DNA from: Oceanicoccus sp. KOV_DT_Chl | GTDB lineage: Bacteria; Pseudomonadota; Gammaproteobacteria; Pseudomonadales; Dasaniaceae | NCBI RefSeq assembly: GCF_900120175.1 | Contig: NZ_FQLF01000002.1 | Coordinates: forward strand, 1-64,000 | Direction of reading: 5' to 3' | Length of the DNA stretch: 64,000 bases | In this document: in pieces, positions 47,375 to 58,532 of the stretch | How positions within the stretch are numbered: the stretch's first letter is position 1 | Layout of the letters: each line of letters opens with the position of its first letter | The notes under the pieces: generated by a model | The model's database searches: none | What the model was told of the DNA's origin: nothing | Seen by the model: the letters and a program-made list of their open reading frames with translations, nothing else | Translations under genes and position numbers: made by a program

Positions 47375-49153
47375 CTAAAAAGGCCACACTATCGGTACGA
47401 TCAACACGGTTGTTATGCCTACGAGGACCGTCAATGGCAGCCCGATCTTAATAAAATCGGTAAACCGGTAGTTTCCGGGACCATAAACCATCAGATTAGT
47501 TTGGTAGCCAATCGGAGTAGCAAAACAAGCAGATGCCGCCAACATCAAGGTTATCGCAAACGGTAATAAGTCTACGTTCAATTGCTGACTAGCAGCCACA
47601 GCAATGGGGAAAACCAGTACCGCCGCCGCCAGATTCGAAATCACTGCAGAAAAAAGTGCCGTCATCACAAACACCGCCGTCAACACTGCACCTGGAGAGT
47701 TCCCCGCCAAACTCACCATCGCCTCTGCTATCACCGTAGCGGCACCGGTTTTTTCCAATGCCCCACCGAGCGAGATGGAGGCCGCGATAACTAACACTAC
47801 CTGCCAATTAACACTTTCTCGAGCGTCCTGCACTTTGATACAACGGGTTATTAACATTACCCCTGCAGCCAGCATCGCCGCTTTAAACATCGACAACCAA
47901 CCCAGCGTTACCGCAAGCACCATCACTACCATAATGCCCGCAGCCAAATTGCGCTGCTCGTGCCTAACAGGCCTTGAGTTCTCGATCTCACTGACCAATA
48001 AAAAGTTTTTGCTATAACGCTGCTGACTTACAAACTGATCATTGGTTTCCAACAACAAGGTGTCACCGGGGCGCAGATAGATATCACCGATCTTGGTTTT
48101 TATACGCTCACCATCTCGTGCTACAGCAATAATCGCAGCACTGTAATTATTGCGAAAACGCATATCTCTAACAGTCTTCCCAAGCTGGGGGAAATTCCGC
48201 GAAATGACTACTTCAACTAAACACCGGGAATGAGCGGGATCCCCTAATTTAAACACTTGCTTTTCAGCTACCTTCAGGCCGTGGATATTTTTCAAATCCA
48301 CTACCGAGCGCACATCCCCGGCAAAAATCAGGTGATCACCAGCCAACAACATTTCTTGTGGCGATACCGCTGACAGTAAACGTCCATTGCGATTAATTTC
48401 TACTAAATACATACCCGGCAACTGACGCAAGCCGGCCTGCTCTATCGTTTTACGATCTAAAGAACTATTTTGTTCAACTTCCATTTCAACAATGTATTGA
48501 CGAGCATCTTCAAATACTTTTTGCTCACCTTTATTACGGTGCGGCAATAACCAACGACTGAAGCCTATTGTAAATAGCACCACCACAAGGACACAAGGCA
48601 ACCCAACCCAGGCTAATTCAAACATTGCCAAACCAACCTCATGGCCATGGCTTTTCAACATGCCATTAATCACCAGGTTAGTGCTGGTTCCTACCAGCGT
48701 ACAAGTACCCCCAATAATGGCGGCATAACTCAAAGGGATCATTAACTGCGACACCGACAAGTTATTGCGTTTGGCCCAGTCCGTTACCGCTGGCACCATC
48801 ATGGCGACTACCGGTGTATTGTTCAGAATGGTACTCATAGTCGCGACAGGTAGCATTAAACGCAGCTGTGCGGAGGCAGTATTTTTAGGACGGCCCAACA
48901 TGCGCTGTGATACCCAATCGACCACACCGGTTTGAGCCAAGCCCCTAGCTACGACAAATAAAACAGCTACAGTTGCCATCCCTTCATTGGACATGCCTAT
49001 CAGGGCCTCGTCAGCGGTTAACACGCCAAGCAAGGTTAATAAAGCAACACCACCGACCAAAATAGCATCGGCAGGATAGCGAGAAAAAATAAGCATACCA
49101 AAACACAGCGCAATGACGGCTATCGTTAGGAGTGCCTCGGGAGTAAATGCCAT
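47375..49153 (-). CDS. SLC13 (DASS) family permease with internal RCK_C/TrkA-C domains
   Basis: A 592-residue inner-membrane transporter. N-terminal helices carry the family signature STILNNTPVVAMMVPAV, and GTCTLVGTSTNLVINGML lies further on. A long soluble insert (about residues 210-380) holds two RCK_C-type domains (PGMYLVEINRNGRLLSAVSP, LRPGDTLLLE), as in the SLC13 subgroup with regulatory TrkA-C domains. The second SNLAAAVLVFP bundle follows. The family carries sulfate, dicarboxylates or similar anions with Na+; here the substrate is unknown. Start placed at ATG 49153. Confidence 0.87.
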   Translation of the reverse strand: MAFTPEALLTIAVIALCFGMLIFSRYPADAILVGGVALLTLLGVLTADEALIGMSNEGMATVAVLFVVARGLAQTGVVDWVSQRMLGRPKNTASAQLRLMLPVATMSTILNNTPVVAMMVPAVTDWAKRNNLSVSQLMIPLSYAAIIGGTCTLVGTSTNLVINGMLKSHGHEVGLAMFELAWVGLPCVLVVVLFTIGFSRWLLPHRNKGEQKVFEDARQYIVEMEVEQNSSLDRKTIEQAGLRQLPGMYLVEINRNGRLLSAVSPQEMLLAGDHLIFAGDVRSVVDLKNIHGLKVAEKQVFKLGDPAHSRCLVEVVISRNFPQLGKTVRDMRFRNNYSAAIIAVARDGERIKTKIGDIYLRPGDTLLLETNDQFVSQQRYSKNFLLVSEIENSRPVRHEQRNLAAGIMVVMVLAVTLGWLSMFKAAMLAAGVMLITRCIKVQDARESVNWQVVLVIAASISLGGALEKTGAATVIAEAMVSLAGNSPGAVLTAVFVMTALFSAVISNLAAAVLVFPIAVAASQQLNVDLLPFAITLMLAASACFATPIGYQTNLMVYGPGNYRFTDFIKIGLPLTVLVGITTVLIVPIVWPF

Positions 49154-49224
49154 AATCACTATTTTAGCGTTACCTTATCTGGAACTAACTTTTATTATTT
49201 ATCTCAACATATTGCTGGCGATTA

Positions 49225-50190
49225 TTAACCATAAAACTCACTAAAGCGACGAATAAATTCACTGAGCTGATCGGCAGGTAAATCATTTACACCTGCAGCG
49301 GCAGCACGGCCACCGCCAGTAGCGAAACTGCGGCATAATTCGTCGGCACCGACTTTATTTTCCAGCGGAGCACGGACGCTAATTAAATAATTTCCATTAG
49401 CCTTTACGGTTAAAACAGCATGCGCTCTGCCAGGCGTACCGTTGGCCAGGTCATTACTGTAAACGCCACTCACCCGTCGCGCCCACGGCGCATCCGGCAG
49501 AATATAGGCAGCGACGGAGGCGTTAGAAAATTCAGCCTGTAAATTTGCCGCTGATGCCATATCAGATTGATAACCATTCTCCAATTTTTCAAAACTTTCA
49601 CGCCCCTCATTAATAAAATCGAAAGGACTAACAAAAGGGCTGACCTGTCGATATAAATCCTCGGGAGTAAAATGCAGATCTTCGAGATTGGAGCCATAAC
49701 CATTGTAATTAATATAAATGCCTAAATTTTCCAAACTACTCAATTGTTGCTCAGATAAATTCAACGGTTTAGCTAAAGCCTGGGCACTATTTTTTAAATT
49801 ATCTCCAAAAGCTCCGGTTATCGCCCACTCAACGAACTGACCGTTTAAATGCTTGTTCACCAAAATACTGGTACAAACATCCGGAGCGGTATTAATAATG
49901 GCAGTGAGCCGGTCGCTTTGAGGAATATCACCAGCAAAATGGTGGTCTGAGTAAAACACTTCGGCACCAGCATCTAGCGCCTTGATTAATCCCTGTCGAT
50001 TTTTATCCAGCGAGATATCCAACACCGTGATTTTATCGCCAGCTTGCGGATCGATTTTATCGAGCAATTGAATATCACGTTTTACACCCGTTACCAGCAC
50101 ACTATCAGCTGGTTGCGCATTTCTAATTTGAGTTAAAGCGCAGATACCATCTGCATCGCCATTAAAAACATCAATAATTGCCACAGCCAA
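49225..50190 (-). CDS. DHH-family phosphoesterase
   Basis: A 321-residue DHH superfamily protein. The metal motifs are FNGDADGICAL near the start, VLDIS, the DHH motif YSDHHFAGD and the DHHA1-like GGGRAAAAGV near the end. Family members hydrolyse nanoRNA, phospho-nucleotides or cyclic dinucleotides. Its NGDADG opening and lack of an S1 or CBS module fit the single-domain soluble group rather than RecJ. Cytoplasmic; the substrate is not known. Placed between SLC13 and ComEA genes with separate signals. Confidence 0.82.
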   Translation of the reverse strand: MAVAIIDVFNGDADGICALTQIRNAQPADSVLVTGVKRDIQLLDKIDPQAGDKITVLDISLDKNRQGLIKALDAGAEVFYSDHHFAGDIPQSDRLTAIINTAPDVCTSILVNKHLNGQFVEWAITGAFGDNLKNSAQALAKPLNLSEQQLSSLENLGIYINYNGYGSNLEDLHFTPEDLYRQVSPFVSPFDFINEGRESFEKLENGYQSDMASAANLQAEFSNASVAAYILPDAPWARRVSGVYSNDLANGTPGRAHAVLTVKANGNYLISVRAPLENKVGADELCRSFATGGGRAAAAGVNDLPADQLSEFIRRFSEFYG

Positions 50191-50317
50191 GTCCTATAAA
50201 ATTGGTTTATCAGTAAATATGGCAGCTAGCTTAGCATAAGCAGAGAATGGCGCGCTCACACAAATAGGTGGGGTTTTGACATTTAAACAACGGCTGAGGG
50301 ATGAAGAAGAGTGCTGC

Positions 50318-50349
50318 AAAATAAAGTGGCTAGCAACTAGCCAGCCACT
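50318..50349 (-). terminator. Rho-independent terminator of the ComEA-like gene
   Basis: On the minus strand a 7-bp stem AGTGGCT/AGCCACT with a nested GGCTAG/CTAGCC alternative is followed by TTATTTT. Confidence 0.75.
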
Positions 50350-50371
50350 AAAAAGGACACTGAATGAGGGC

Positions 50372-50665
50372 TTAGTTCACTACAACTTTATCGTTATTGA
50401 CGACGATTCTGTTGCGATTTTTGCTTAATAAAGACTCACCGATGCCTTTAACAGCGACCAGCTCATCAACCGCTTGAAACTCACCATAAGTCTCACGATA
50501 AGCAACTATCGCTTCTGCTTTACTTTGCCCCACTCCAATCAGGCTAGTCAGCTGGGACACATCGGCGGTATTGATATTAACCATTGCCGATTCTTCAGCA
50601 AACAGTAATGATGGGGATAAAAAGCTTAAGCAAAGGGATAAAAATAAAAGACGAAATGTACGCAT
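50372..50665 (-). CDS. ComEA-like helix-hairpin-helix protein
   Basis: A 97-residue exported protein: signal peptide (about residues 1-23) followed by two helix-hairpin-helix motifs (VNINTADVSQLTSLIGVGQSKAEAIV-type and DELVAVKGIGESLL). This matches the short ComEA family that binds DNA in the periplasm, in some species during natural transformation. No other competence genes are nearby, so this role is family-based only. Confidence 0.85.
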   Translation of the reverse strand: MRTFRLLFLSLCLSFLSPSLLFAEESAMVNINTADVSQLTSLIGVGQSKAEAIVAYRETYGEFQAVDELVAVKGIGESLLSKNRNRIVVNNDKVVVN

Positions 50666-50800
50666 GATAACGCTCCTTGTTTTAGTAACAGTTGCTCGAC
50701 ATGAGCAGTCTTAATCCATTAAACACGGGCTTGTACCCGAGCAGAAATACTACCACGGATCATTTATTAAGCAACCCTAAGGAAGATAATTTCCGCCCGG

Positions 50801-51508
50801 TTATACACCTAGCTCACTATTGATTGCTGCCAGCGCCTGTAAAGGGTCCGCAGCTTGAGTAATGGGACGGCCGATGACCAAAGAACTACTGCCATGTTCC
50901 ATAGCCCATGCCGGAGTAGCTATACGACGCTGATCGCCCTGCTCAGCATTGGCTGGGCGAATACCAGGAGTCACCAACTGAAAATCTGCACCTAATTGTG
51001 CGCGTAATACAGGTGCCTCCTGCGCTGAACAGACAACGCCATCCAAACCACACGCCTTGGTCAGCTGCGCCAAACGTTGTACTTGATCCAGTGGCGTACA
51101 ATCCAGACCAATAGCCTGTAAATCCTGCTGCTCCATACTGGTTAACACGGTCACAGCAATCAGTGATGGCGCTTGTTGGTAGTTTGCTAACGCTTCTCGC
51201 GCTGCCGTCATCATTCTGGCACCACCGGAGGCATGTACATTGACCATCCACACCCCCAAATCAGCTGCCGCCTTAACCGCCCCTGCTACAGTGTTAGGGA
51301 TATCATGAAATTTCAAATCGAGAAAAATCTCGAAGCCTTTATCCTGTAATAAACGAACGACTTCAGGACCACAATACGTAAATAGCTCCTTGCCTACTTT
51401 TAACCTGCAGCTGGCTGGATCCAGTTGTTCAGCAATCGCTTCTACAGATGCTAAATCTGAATAATCCATAGCCACAATAACAGGAGATGCAATGGTTTTT
51501 TTTGTCAT
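50801..51508 (-). CDS. pyrF: Orotidine 5'-phosphate decarboxylase
   Basis: A 235-residue TIM-barrel enzyme. [21 protein letters not shown] and the catalytic signature [11 protein letters not shown] (Lys and two Asp) are complete; VTPGIRP and VIGRPITQA bind phosphate. It makes UMP in pyrimidine synthesis. I place the start at MTKKTIA (51508); the longer upstream extension lacks family similarity and overlaps the lapB end. Downstream of lapB with 62 bases between them. Confidence 0.95.
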   Translation of the reverse strand: MTKKTIASPVIVAMDYSDLASVEAIAEQLDPASCRLKVGKELFTYCGPEVVRLLQDKGFEIFLDLKFHDIPNTVAGAVKAAADLGVWMVNVHASGGARMMTAAREALANYQQAPSLIAVTVLTSMEQQDLQAIGLDCTPLDQVQRLAQLTKACGLDGVVCSAQEAPVLRAQLGADFQLVTPGIRPANAEQGDQRRIATPAWAMEHGSSSLVIGRPITQAADPLQALAAINSELGV

Positions 51509-51570
51509 AATATTTTCATAACTAATGTATAAAGGAATTTTTAACGCAGTGAAGTTGCTAACCGGATTAA

Positions 51571-52767
51571 TCAATCACCCTCTGCACCGCGAATGGCTTT
51601 GACCTGCCCCCAATGTTTGCAGCCAGGGCAGAGCCAGTGTAAATGCTTGCCAGCAAAACCACAGTGTTGACACTGATATTGTGGTTTGGCTTCGAGCAAT
51701 TGCTCAATGAGTAGCTGCAGAATACTGAAATTTTCCCTGGCACGTCCACCGCTATTATCAATATGCAATTCTACAAACTTAGCCAGACCACGTAATGAAG
51801 GCCTCTCTGCCAAGGCTTTGCCTAAAAATTCAGTCGCTGCAAGGTCACCTTGTTTTGATTTGATTAATTCTACTAACGCTAATAAAGTGGTGACCGATGG
51901 GCAGATATCCAGTGCTTGCTTTAAATCATTTTGAAAGGCCTGATCGTCATCGAGTTTTTGATAACAAGCCTTAAGCAAAGGGACTGTCTCTGGGATAAAT
52001 ACCGGATCCTGGCCCCACACCTTGCGCAGATTTTGTATCGCTTTAGGAAGGTGGCCCGTGCGATACTCTACCTCTGCAGCCAACAGCGAAGCTCTGACGC
52101 AAGACCTGTCATAAGACAAGGCCTGTTTCAGATAATTACGTGTAGAATGGAAATCCTTTTTTTGCAGCGCCAACTCCGCTAACTCACAACAGTAATGGGC
52201 TAAAGCATCGTTGATACTAGCATCCACTGGCGGTGAAGCCTTTAAGAGGTATCGCTTGGGCAATAACTGCTTGGCAGTATCAATGGCCTGCTGCCACTCC
52301 TTTTCATCCTGATAAATTTCCAATAAGTGGCGCATGGCCACCGCTTTTAGCTCTGGCGCATCTTTTATTAAATCCAGCAATAAACCCTCCGCCCGATCCC
52401 AAAGGCCTGCGCTAATAAAATCTCTTGCTAATTCTAAATGTGCTTGATGCAGATGCACTCGGGATAAGCTCGGACGCGATAGTAAGTTTTGATGAATCCG
52501 AATAGCCCGTTCAACCTCGCCCTTACGGCGCATCAGATTTCCTATCGCGATATGGGTTTCCAGCGTTTCACTATTCACTTCAAGGGCCTCGATGAAGGTA
52601 TCCAACGCCCCATCAGGCTGATCATTTAATAAGAAGTTCAGCCCTTTATAATATTGATGATGTCGCACAGCGGGCACGTCATTAGCCTCAATCTTCGGCT
52701 TACGCCCCAGCAGCCAGCCTATAGCAATGGCAGAAACCACCAGCAGTAATTGCCAAGGATCAAACAT
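51571..52767 (-). CDS. lapB: Lipopolysaccharide assembly protein B (TPR protein)
   Basis: A 398-residue protein with an N-terminal membrane anchor ([16 protein letters not shown]), about nine TPR repeats and a rubredoxin-like C terminus ([18 protein letters not shown]). This is LapB/YciM, which in E. coli directs LpxC degradation by FtsH and so limits LPS synthesis. It is 2 bases after lapA, a conserved pair. The cysteine quartet is intact, which argues for function. Confidence 0.94.
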   Translation of the reverse strand: MFDPWQLLLVVSAIAIGWLLGRKPKIEANDVPAVRHHQYYKGLNFLLNDQPDGALDTFIEALEVNSETLETHIAIGNLMRRKGEVERAIRIHQNLLSRPSLSRVHLHQAHLELARDFISAGLWDRAEGLLLDLIKDAPELKAVAMRHLLEIYQDEKEWQQAIDTAKQLLPKRYLLKASPPVDASINDALAHYCCELAELALQKKDFHSTRNYLKQALSYDRSCVRASLLAAEVEYRTGHLPKAIQNLRKVWGQDPVFIPETVPLLKACYQKLDDDQAFQNDLKQALDICPSVTTLLALVELIKSKQGDLAATEFLGKALAERPSLRGLAKFVELHIDNSGGRARENFSILQLLIEQLLEAKPQYQCQHCGFAGKHLHWLCPGCKHWGQVKAIRGAEGD

Positions 52768-52769
52768 GA

Positions 52770-53111
52770 TTAGCTTTTTTCACCCCGACCCAGCAAAGCT
52801 GGCTTTGCCTCACCAGTACGAAACTTAACCAACTCCTTATCCTGCTGCTCCACCTTGCGCTGAAGCACCAGTACTCGCCCTTTCAGCTGTGCCAAAGCCA
52901 CCACACTGATCAACATGCCGACCACTCCACCGAAGGCGAACGACAATATTACCCATAAGGACACCGATCGCGGAGATAACTGCAGAACCAACAAGTCCAA
53001 CGCTGTTTTATCGGTATTCTGAATTGAGAACAGCACTCCGAATGCCAATACGATGGCTAGCAGCAACAACACCAATAAACGCTTAACCCACTGCACGATT
53101 ACCCTCCCCAC
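52770..53111 (-). CDS. lapA: LapA-family (DUF1049) inner-membrane protein
   Basis: A 113-residue protein with two transmembrane helices (LLVLLLLAIVLAFGVLF and WVILSFAFGGVVGML) and a C-terminal coiled coil (LQRKVEQQDKELVKFR). The SIQN motif after the first helix is typical of LapA. Coupled with lapB in LPS assembly control. Confidence 0.9.
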   Translation of the reverse strand: MGRVIVQWVKRLLVLLLLAIVLAFGVLFSIQNTDKTALDLLVLQLSPRSVSLWVILSFAFGGVVGMLISVVALAQLKGRVLVLQRKVEQQDKELVKFRTGEAKPALLGRGEKS

Positions 53112-53143
53112 TTATGGCCATAAAACCCCAGCTTAGCAGCCAT

Positions 53144-53175
53144 AAAAAAACGGCATAGCCAAAGACCATACCGTT
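53144..53175 (-). terminator. Rho-independent terminator after ihfB
   Basis: A GC-rich hairpin (ACGGTATGG against CTATGCCGT with G-T pairs) followed on the minus strand by seven U, so lapA is probably not read from the ihfB promoter alone. Confidence 0.85.
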
Positions 53176-53221
53176 CTAAAATTGTCTTATCAACCAATAA
53201 CTTAAGTCGATTGATACCCAA

Positions 53222-53518
53222 TCACGCCTGCGCCTGCAAACTTTCATTAACACGATCACGCATTTCCTTACCTGGCTTAAAGTGTGGAACATATTTACCA
53301 CTTAATTCCACGGTATCACCCGTCTTGGGATTACGCCCAAGTCGTGGCTCACGGTAATGCAATGAAAAGCTACCAAATCCACGGATTTCAATCCGCTCAC
53401 CGGCAGCTAAAGTCTGCGACATTTGCTCGATAATGGTCTTAACAGCTAATTCCACATCCTTTAATGACAACTGTGTTTGTCTGGATGCAATCTGCTCAAT
53501 TAACTCAGATTTGGTCAT
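53222..53518 (-). CDS. ihfB: Integration host factor subunit beta
   Basis: A 98-residue DNA-bending protein of the HU/IHF family. [11 protein letters not shown] opening, [21 protein letters not shown] with the DNA-arm region and [14 protein letters not shown] identify IHF-beta. It pairs with IhfA for site-specific bending in transcription and recombination. Position downstream of rpsA is the standard gammaproteobacterial order. Confidence 0.95.
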   Translation of the reverse strand: MTKSELIEQIASRQTQLSLKDVELAVKTIIEQMSQTLAAGERIEIRGFGSFSLHYREPRLGRNPKTGDTVELSGKYVPHFKPGKEMRDRVNESLQAQA

Positions 53519-53593
53519 ATCTACTATCCGTTACCTATCCCATGGAAATCAATATAGGACAAGAGTAGCACCGGATAACGATATGCGCGAATT

Positions 53594-53620
53594 AAAAATG
53601 GGGGAAAAATTCACCCCCAT
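53594..53620 (-). terminator. Rho-independent terminator of rpsA
   Basis: Minus-strand stem ATGGGGG/CCCCCAT followed by a U run, 45 bases after the rpsA stop. Confidence 0.9.
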
Positions 53621-53664
53621 CAATAACTTAGCCTAAAAAGTGAGGTCAAAGACCAAGCCGAAGC

Positions 53665-55344
53665 TTAGTCTTTATTCTCCATTTGGGCCTTGATCAAGTC
53701 ACCAATTGTGGCCGGAGCAGCTGCTTCAACTGTTGACTCTTTATGTGCCTTAATAGCTTCTTTCTCATCAGCCATGTCTTTCGCTTTGATAGACAGTGCG
53801 ATAGTGCGGTTTTTACGATCAACAGTAATGATCTTAACTTCCACTTCTTCGCCTTCTTTCAGCGCGTTGCGAGCATCTTCAACCTTATCACGGCTAATTT
53901 CTGAAGCCTTCAAAGTACCTTCGATGCCTTCAGCTAAAGTAATAACAGCTGCTTTAGCGTCAACTTCTTTGATCACACCCTTAACGATGCTGTTTTTATC
54001 GTTTTCAGTCACGTAATCATTGAATGGATCAGCATCTAACTGCTTGATACCTAAAGAAATTCTTTCACGCTCAGGATCTACAGACAGGATAACAGTCTCA
54101 ATGGTGTCACCTTTCTTGTACTGACGAACCGCTTCTTCACCGGTTTCATTCCAGGAGATGTCAGACAAGTGAACCAAACCATCGATAGCACCATCCAGAC
54201 CGATGAAGATACCGAAGTCAGTGATTGACTTGATAGCACCTGAGATCTTGTCGCCCTTGTTGAACTGACGACCAAATGCATCCCATGGATTTTCCATACA
54301 CTGCTTGATACCCAAAGAAATACGACGACGTTCTTCATCGATATCCAGGATCATCACTTCAACTTCGTCACCTAGGTTAACGACTTTAGAAGGGTGGATG
54401 TTTTTGTTGGTCCAATCCATTTCAGAAACGTGTACCAGACCTTCAACGCCTTCCTGAATTTCAGCGAAACAACCATAGTCAGTCAGGTTAGTGATAGTCG
54501 CCTTAACACGGGCACCTTCAGGGTAGCGGCCAGTGATTGACAACCATGGATCTTCACCCAATTGCTTAAGACCCAGCGAAACGCGGTTGCGCTCACGGTC
54601 AAACTTAAGGATTTTAACGTCGATTTCATCACCAACAGTGATGATTTCTGAAGGATGCTTAATACGCTTCCACGCCATATCAGTGATGTGCAACAAGCCA
54701 TCAACACCACCTAAATCAACGAAAGCACCGTAGTCAGTCAGGTTCTTAACGATACCTTTAACCGCCTGGCCTTCCTGCAGAGTAGCCAACAACACATCAC
54801 GCTCAGCACTGTTTGCATCTTCCATAACCGCGCGGCGAGAAACAACCACGTTGTTGCGCTTCTGGTCTAGCTTGATAACTTTGAATTCTAACTCTTTACC
54901 TTCCAGATGAGTGGTCTCACGCACTGGACGCACATCAACCAAAGAACCGGGTAAGAACGCACGGATAGAGTTAACGTCAACGGTGAAACCACCTTTAACT
55001 TTACCGTTGATAACACCGATGATGGCTTCTTCAGCAGCGTAAGCTGCTTCCAATACTTTCCAGGCTTCTGCGCGCTTGGCTTTTTCGCGAGACAGTTTGG
55101 TAGCACCCCAACCATCTTCAACCGCTTCCAACGCGACCTGAACTTCGTCGCCAATTTCCAATGACAGCTCACCGCGTTCATTAACAAATTCGCTACGGGA
55201 GATTACGCCTTCTGATTTCAAACCAGCGTGAACTGTAATCCAATCACTATCGATATCGATAACCACGCCGGTGACAATCGAACCGGGTTTCATATCAATA
55301 GTTGATAAACTTTCTTCAAAGAGATCCGCGAAACTTTCGCTCAT
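53665..55344 (-). CDS. rpsA: 30S ribosomal protein S1
   Basis: A 559-residue protein with six S1 (OB-fold) repeats; repeats 3-6 show [40 protein letters not shown] and [15 protein letters not shown] forms. S1 brings mRNA to the 30S subunit. Normal length and uninterrupted. Located between cmk and ihfB, the usual order. It has a structured leader upstream, in keeping with S1 autoregulation known in other gammaproteobacteria. Confidence 0.96.
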   Translation of the reverse strand: MSESFADLFEESLSTIDMKPGSIVTGVVIDIDSDWITVHAGLKSEGVISRSEFVNERGELSLEIGDEVQVALEAVEDGWGATKLSREKAKRAEAWKVLEAAYAAEEAIIGVINGKVKGGFTVDVNSIRAFLPGSLVDVRPVRETTHLEGKELEFKVIKLDQKRNNVVVSRRAVMEDANSAERDVLLATLQEGQAVKGIVKNLTDYGAFVDLGGVDGLLHITDMAWKRIKHPSEIITVGDEIDVKILKFDRERNRVSLGLKQLGEDPWLSITGRYPEGARVKATITNLTDYGCFAEIQEGVEGLVHVSEMDWTNKNIHPSKVVNLGDEVEVMILDIDEERRRISLGIKQCMENPWDAFGRQFNKGDKISGAIKSITDFGIFIGLDGAIDGLVHLSDISWNETGEEAVRQYKKGDTIETVILSVDPERERISLGIKQLDADPFNDYVTENDKNSIVKGVIKEVDAKAAVITLAEGIEGTLKASEISRDKVEDARNALKEGEEVEVKIITVDRKNRTIALSIKAKDMADEKEAIKAHKESTVEAAAPATIGDLIKAQMENKD

Positions 55345-55417
55345 GATGTATACCTATTTATAGAAGCAAGTGATCGAGTCCGGCTGCCTCAGGCTAGCGT
55401 CAGATCTTCATCACCCT

Positions 55418-55438
55418 CCATAGAACCAGCATCTATGG
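55418..55438 (-). promoter_or_regulatory. Candidate rpsA leader stem-loop
   Basis: A stem CCATAG/CTATGG lies in the 184-base gap upstream of rpsA. The rpsA leader in known species folds and binds S1; this hairpin may be part of it. Nothing beyond structure supports the call. Confidence 0.35.
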
Positions 55439-55528
55439 GCCATTTTTAAGAAAACCATCCCCGGCAATGGCTGGACGTGCACCGAGAACGGAGGTTTAAA
55501 CCTTTATAATCAAACACTTAAGCGAGGG

Positions 55529-56206
55529 CTAGCGAATTGCTACAACCTCGGCAAGCACTTGCTGAAAAACATCCTCAATCGCTATCGCCGTACTATCGAT
55601 GATAATTGCATCATCGGCGGGCTTTAGCGGCGCAACAGCACGGTTCATATCCCGTTCATCACGCAATTGGATGTCCTCCAAAAGGGCCGCGAGGTTAACA
55701 GATTCGCCCTTGGCAAGCAACTGCTTATAGCGCCGGTCGGCGCGCTCTGCAGCGGAGGCGGTGAGGTAAATCTTCAACGGAGCTTCGGTGAAAATCACCG
55801 TCCCCATATCACGTCCGTCAGCAACCAAACCGGGGGCCTTGGCAAAGCTGCGCTGAAGTTCTTTCAACGCTTCGCGAACACCATTATGGATAGCGACTTT
55901 AGAAGCCAATGCACCTGTGGTTTCTGCCCGCACCTGATCACTGATATCTTCATCATCCAGAATGACTGCGGCAGGCTCACCGGCCTTGCCCGGTCTAAAC
56001 TCAACATTCAACTGCACGGCCAGCTGCGCCAAGGCGCTGTCATCGTCAAAACTGACACCGTTTTTTTGCGCAGCCAGACCGACGATACGATACAGGGCAC
56101 CGCTATCCAGCAAATGCCAACCCAATTCCCGCGCCAGCATTTGGCAAAGGGAGCCTTTGCCGGAACCACTAGGACCATCAACGGTTATCACTGGGGTTTG
56201 CGTCAC
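55529..56206 (-). CDS. cmk: Cytidylate kinase
   Basis: A 225-residue P-loop kinase: DGPSGSGKGSLCQMLA Walker A, WHLLDSGALYRIVGLAA, ADGRDMGTVIF for nucleotide binding and RAERRYKQL-like YKQLLAKGE in the lid. Phosphorylates CMP and dCMP. Directly downstream of aroA (65 bases), conserved in Gammaproteobacteria. Confidence 0.95.
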   Translation of the reverse strand: MTQTPVITVDGPSGSGKGSLCQMLARELGWHLLDSGALYRIVGLAAQKNGVSFDDDSALAQLAVQLNVEFRPGKAGEPAAVILDDEDISDQVRAETTGALASKVAIHNGVREALKELQRSFAKAPGLVADGRDMGTVIFTEAPLKIYLTASAAERADRRYKQLLAKGESVNLAALLEDIQLRDERDMNRAVAPLKPADDAIIIDSTAIAIEDVFQQVLAEVVAIR

Positions 56207-56271
56207 AACTTAATACCTCTAAGGATTCCAACAAGCTTACACATTAATAAACACCAAGCGGCTACTCAAAC

Positions 56272-57564
56272 TCACACACATATCGTCTTAAACAACTCGA
56301 AATAGGTTGGGAATGTTTTAGCAGTACAATCCGGATCATTAATTGTGATAGCGTCCTTACCCATAGCTGCCAAAGAAAAACACATCGCTATACGGTGATC
56401 ATCGTAAGTATCGATAGCGGCAGACGCGATACTGGCAGGCGGCGATATGGTGATAAAATCTTCACCTTCCACGACTTCAGCCCCCACTTTTTTTAGCTCG
56501 GTCGCCATCGCCGACAAACGGTCGGTTTCTTTCACCCGCCAATTATAAATATTGCGGATGGTGGTTGGCCCATTGGCAAATAACGCGACCGTAGCAATCG
56601 TCATTGCCGCATCTGGAATATGATTCAGGTCGACATCAACCCCATCCAACCTACCCTTACTGGCCTCAATATAATTGTCGCCATAATTAATCTCTGCACC
56701 CATTTTCGCCAGTACTTCTGCAAACCGGATATCGCCCTGCACAGAATTTTTACCAACACCGTAAACCCTTACAGTGCCGCCCTTAATCGCTGCAGCTGCT
56801 AAAAAATATGAGGCTGATGACGCATCACCTTCCACCATCACCTCTCCAGGCGAGACATACTTTTGGCTACCACTAATAGCGAAAACCTTGTAATCCTGAT
56901 TCATTACCGATATACCAAATTTCGCCATTAAATCCAGCGTAATATCGATATAGGGTTTGGAAACCAGTTCTCCTTTTACAGTAATGGTGATATCACCCTG
57001 AGCCAAGGGTGCAGACATTAATAACGCAGTTAAAAACTGACTGGAGATACTGCCATCAATTTCAATCTGCCCACCCTGCAAACCTGACCCAACAATCTTG
57101 AGTGGCGGGTAGCCCTGATCCTTAATATATTCGACATTGGCACCTAATGGATTTAGCGCATCAACTAAATGTCCTATCGGGCGCTCATACATCCGCGGTT
57201 CACCTGTCAAAGTAAACTGACCACCAGCACACAAACAAAGTGCTGCGGTCAATGGCCGCATGGCAGTGCCAGCATTGCCGAGAAACAATTCATACTCACC
57301 CTCAGAAGCTAAAGCACCACCTTTGCCGTTAACTACACACGTCGTGCGATCAGCAGATAATGTGTACTTCACACCCAGTTGCTTTAACGCATGCAACATA
57401 TGCCGGATATCATCAGAGTCGAGCAAGTTAGTAATTGTGGTTTGGCCGCCAGCCATAGCCGCCAGTAACAAGGCACGATTAGAAAGACTTTTCGATCCAG
57501 GAATAACAACTTCACCGTCAACGTGTGAAATGGGCTCCAGAACTAACTGCTTAACTGATGACAT
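56272..57564 (-). CDS. aroA: 3-phosphoshikimate 1-carboxyvinyltransferase (EPSP synthase)
   Basis: A 430-residue enzyme of the shikimate pathway. [31 protein letters not shown] (PEP site) and [15 protein letters not shown] are complete. Joins PEP to shikimate 3-phosphate. Adjacent to tyrA and hisC, an aromatic amino acid cluster. Confidence 0.96.
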   Translation of the reverse strand: MSSVKQLVLEPISHVDGEVVIPGSKSLSNRALLLAAMAGGQTTITNLLDSDDIRHMLHALKQLGVKYTLSADRTTCVVNGKGGALASEGEYELFLGNAGTAMRPLTAALCLCAGGQFTLTGEPRMYERPIGHLVDALNPLGANVEYIKDQGYPPLKIVGSGLQGGQIEIDGSISSQFLTALLMSAPLAQGDITITVKGELVSKPYIDITLDLMAKFGISVMNQDYKVFAISGSQKYVSPGEVMVEGDASSASYFLAAAAIKGGTVRVYGVGKNSVQGDIRFAEVLAKMGAEINYGDNYIEASKGRLDGVDVDLNHIPDAAMTIATVALFANGPTTIRNIYNWRVKETDRLSAMATELKKVGAEVVEGEDFITISPPASIASAAIDTYDDHRIAMCFSLAAMGKDAITINDPDCTAKTFPTYFELFKTICV

Positions 57565-57638
57565 TATTGGGCTCTATTTAAATCGCACTTATTACTGTTA
57601 ACTTATCTATTTTTCGAGACATTCTCGTAAAAAATAAA

Positions 57639-58532
57639 TTACTCGCTTGCATCTTTACTTTGTTTTTCCAACATCAGTGCAAACTTATCCCGAGCAGACT
57701 TCGCGCGGGTAAAACTCGCCATAATATTCTCGCTGTCCTTAGTTTCGATCGCACTGCGCAATATCGACAACTGCGCTGAAAATAAATCTATCGTCTTTAA
57801 AATTGCATCACTATTAGCTAAAGCGATATCTTTCCACATGGTGGGGTCACTGGAAGCGATACGGGTAAAATCGCGAAAGCCTCCCGCCGCAAAGCGAAAA
57901 ATATTTTGCTGCTCAGGACTCCCGGCAAGTGCATCTACCAAAGTGTAAGCTAACACATGAGGTAAGTGACTGGTGGCGGCCAGCACTTCATCATGCTCTG
58001 CCACTGGCATCTCCACCACTTCAGCGCCGGTTAATTCCCACATCGCCTTAATCGCCTGCAAGGCTCGAGGATTGGTTTCATCGGTGGGGGTAAGGATCAC
58101 CCGATGATTCACATACAAATCGGCTTTTGCTGCTTCAACGCCACTTTTTTCAGAACCTGCAATCGGATGACCCAATACCAAATTAGCCGGGACTTTTCCG
58201 AACGCTTGCTTGGCTGCGGTGAGCAAATTGCCTTTAACACTAGCAACGTCAGTAATAATAACCTGGTCATTCACTAATGGAGCCAGCTGCTTAATCATAT
58301 CGGCTGCAATCAGCGTAGGGGTTGCTACCACGATCACATCGGCACCCGCTATAGCCTCAGTTAAATCCAGGCTATAGCGATCAATTAACCCCAACTCTAA
58401 ACCTTTAGCCAAGGACGCTTCACGACGCCCCCAAGCTACAATTTCGCCATCAAAGCCACGTGTTTTTAATGCTTTTGCTAGTGAGCCACCAATCAGGCCC
58501 AGCGCTAAAATTGTGATCCGTTGAATTTTCAT
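57639..58532 (-). CDS. tyrA: Prephenate dehydrogenase
   Basis: A 297-residue NAD-binding enzyme: ALGLIGGSLAKALK dinucleotide loop, VIITDVASVKG, HPIAGSEKSGVEAA (catalytic His) and HDEVLAATSHLPHV. Makes 4-hydroxyphenylpyruvate for tyrosine. It abuts hisC with no spacer and precedes aroA by 74 bases, so this is one operon. Confidence 0.94.
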   Translation of the reverse strand: MKIQRITILALGLIGGSLAKALKTRGFDGEIVAWGRREASLAKGLELGLIDRYSLDLTEAIAGADVIVVATPTLIAADMIKQLAPLVNDQVIITDVASVKGNLLTAAKQAFGKVPANLVLGHPIAGSEKSGVEAAKADLYVNHRVILTPTDETNPRALQAIKAMWELTGAEVVEMPVAEHDEVLAATSHLPHVLAYTLVDALAGSPEQQNIFRFAAGGFRDFTRIASSDPTMWKDIALANSDAILKTIDLFSAQLSILRSAIETKDSENIMASFTRAKSARDKFALMLEKQSKDASE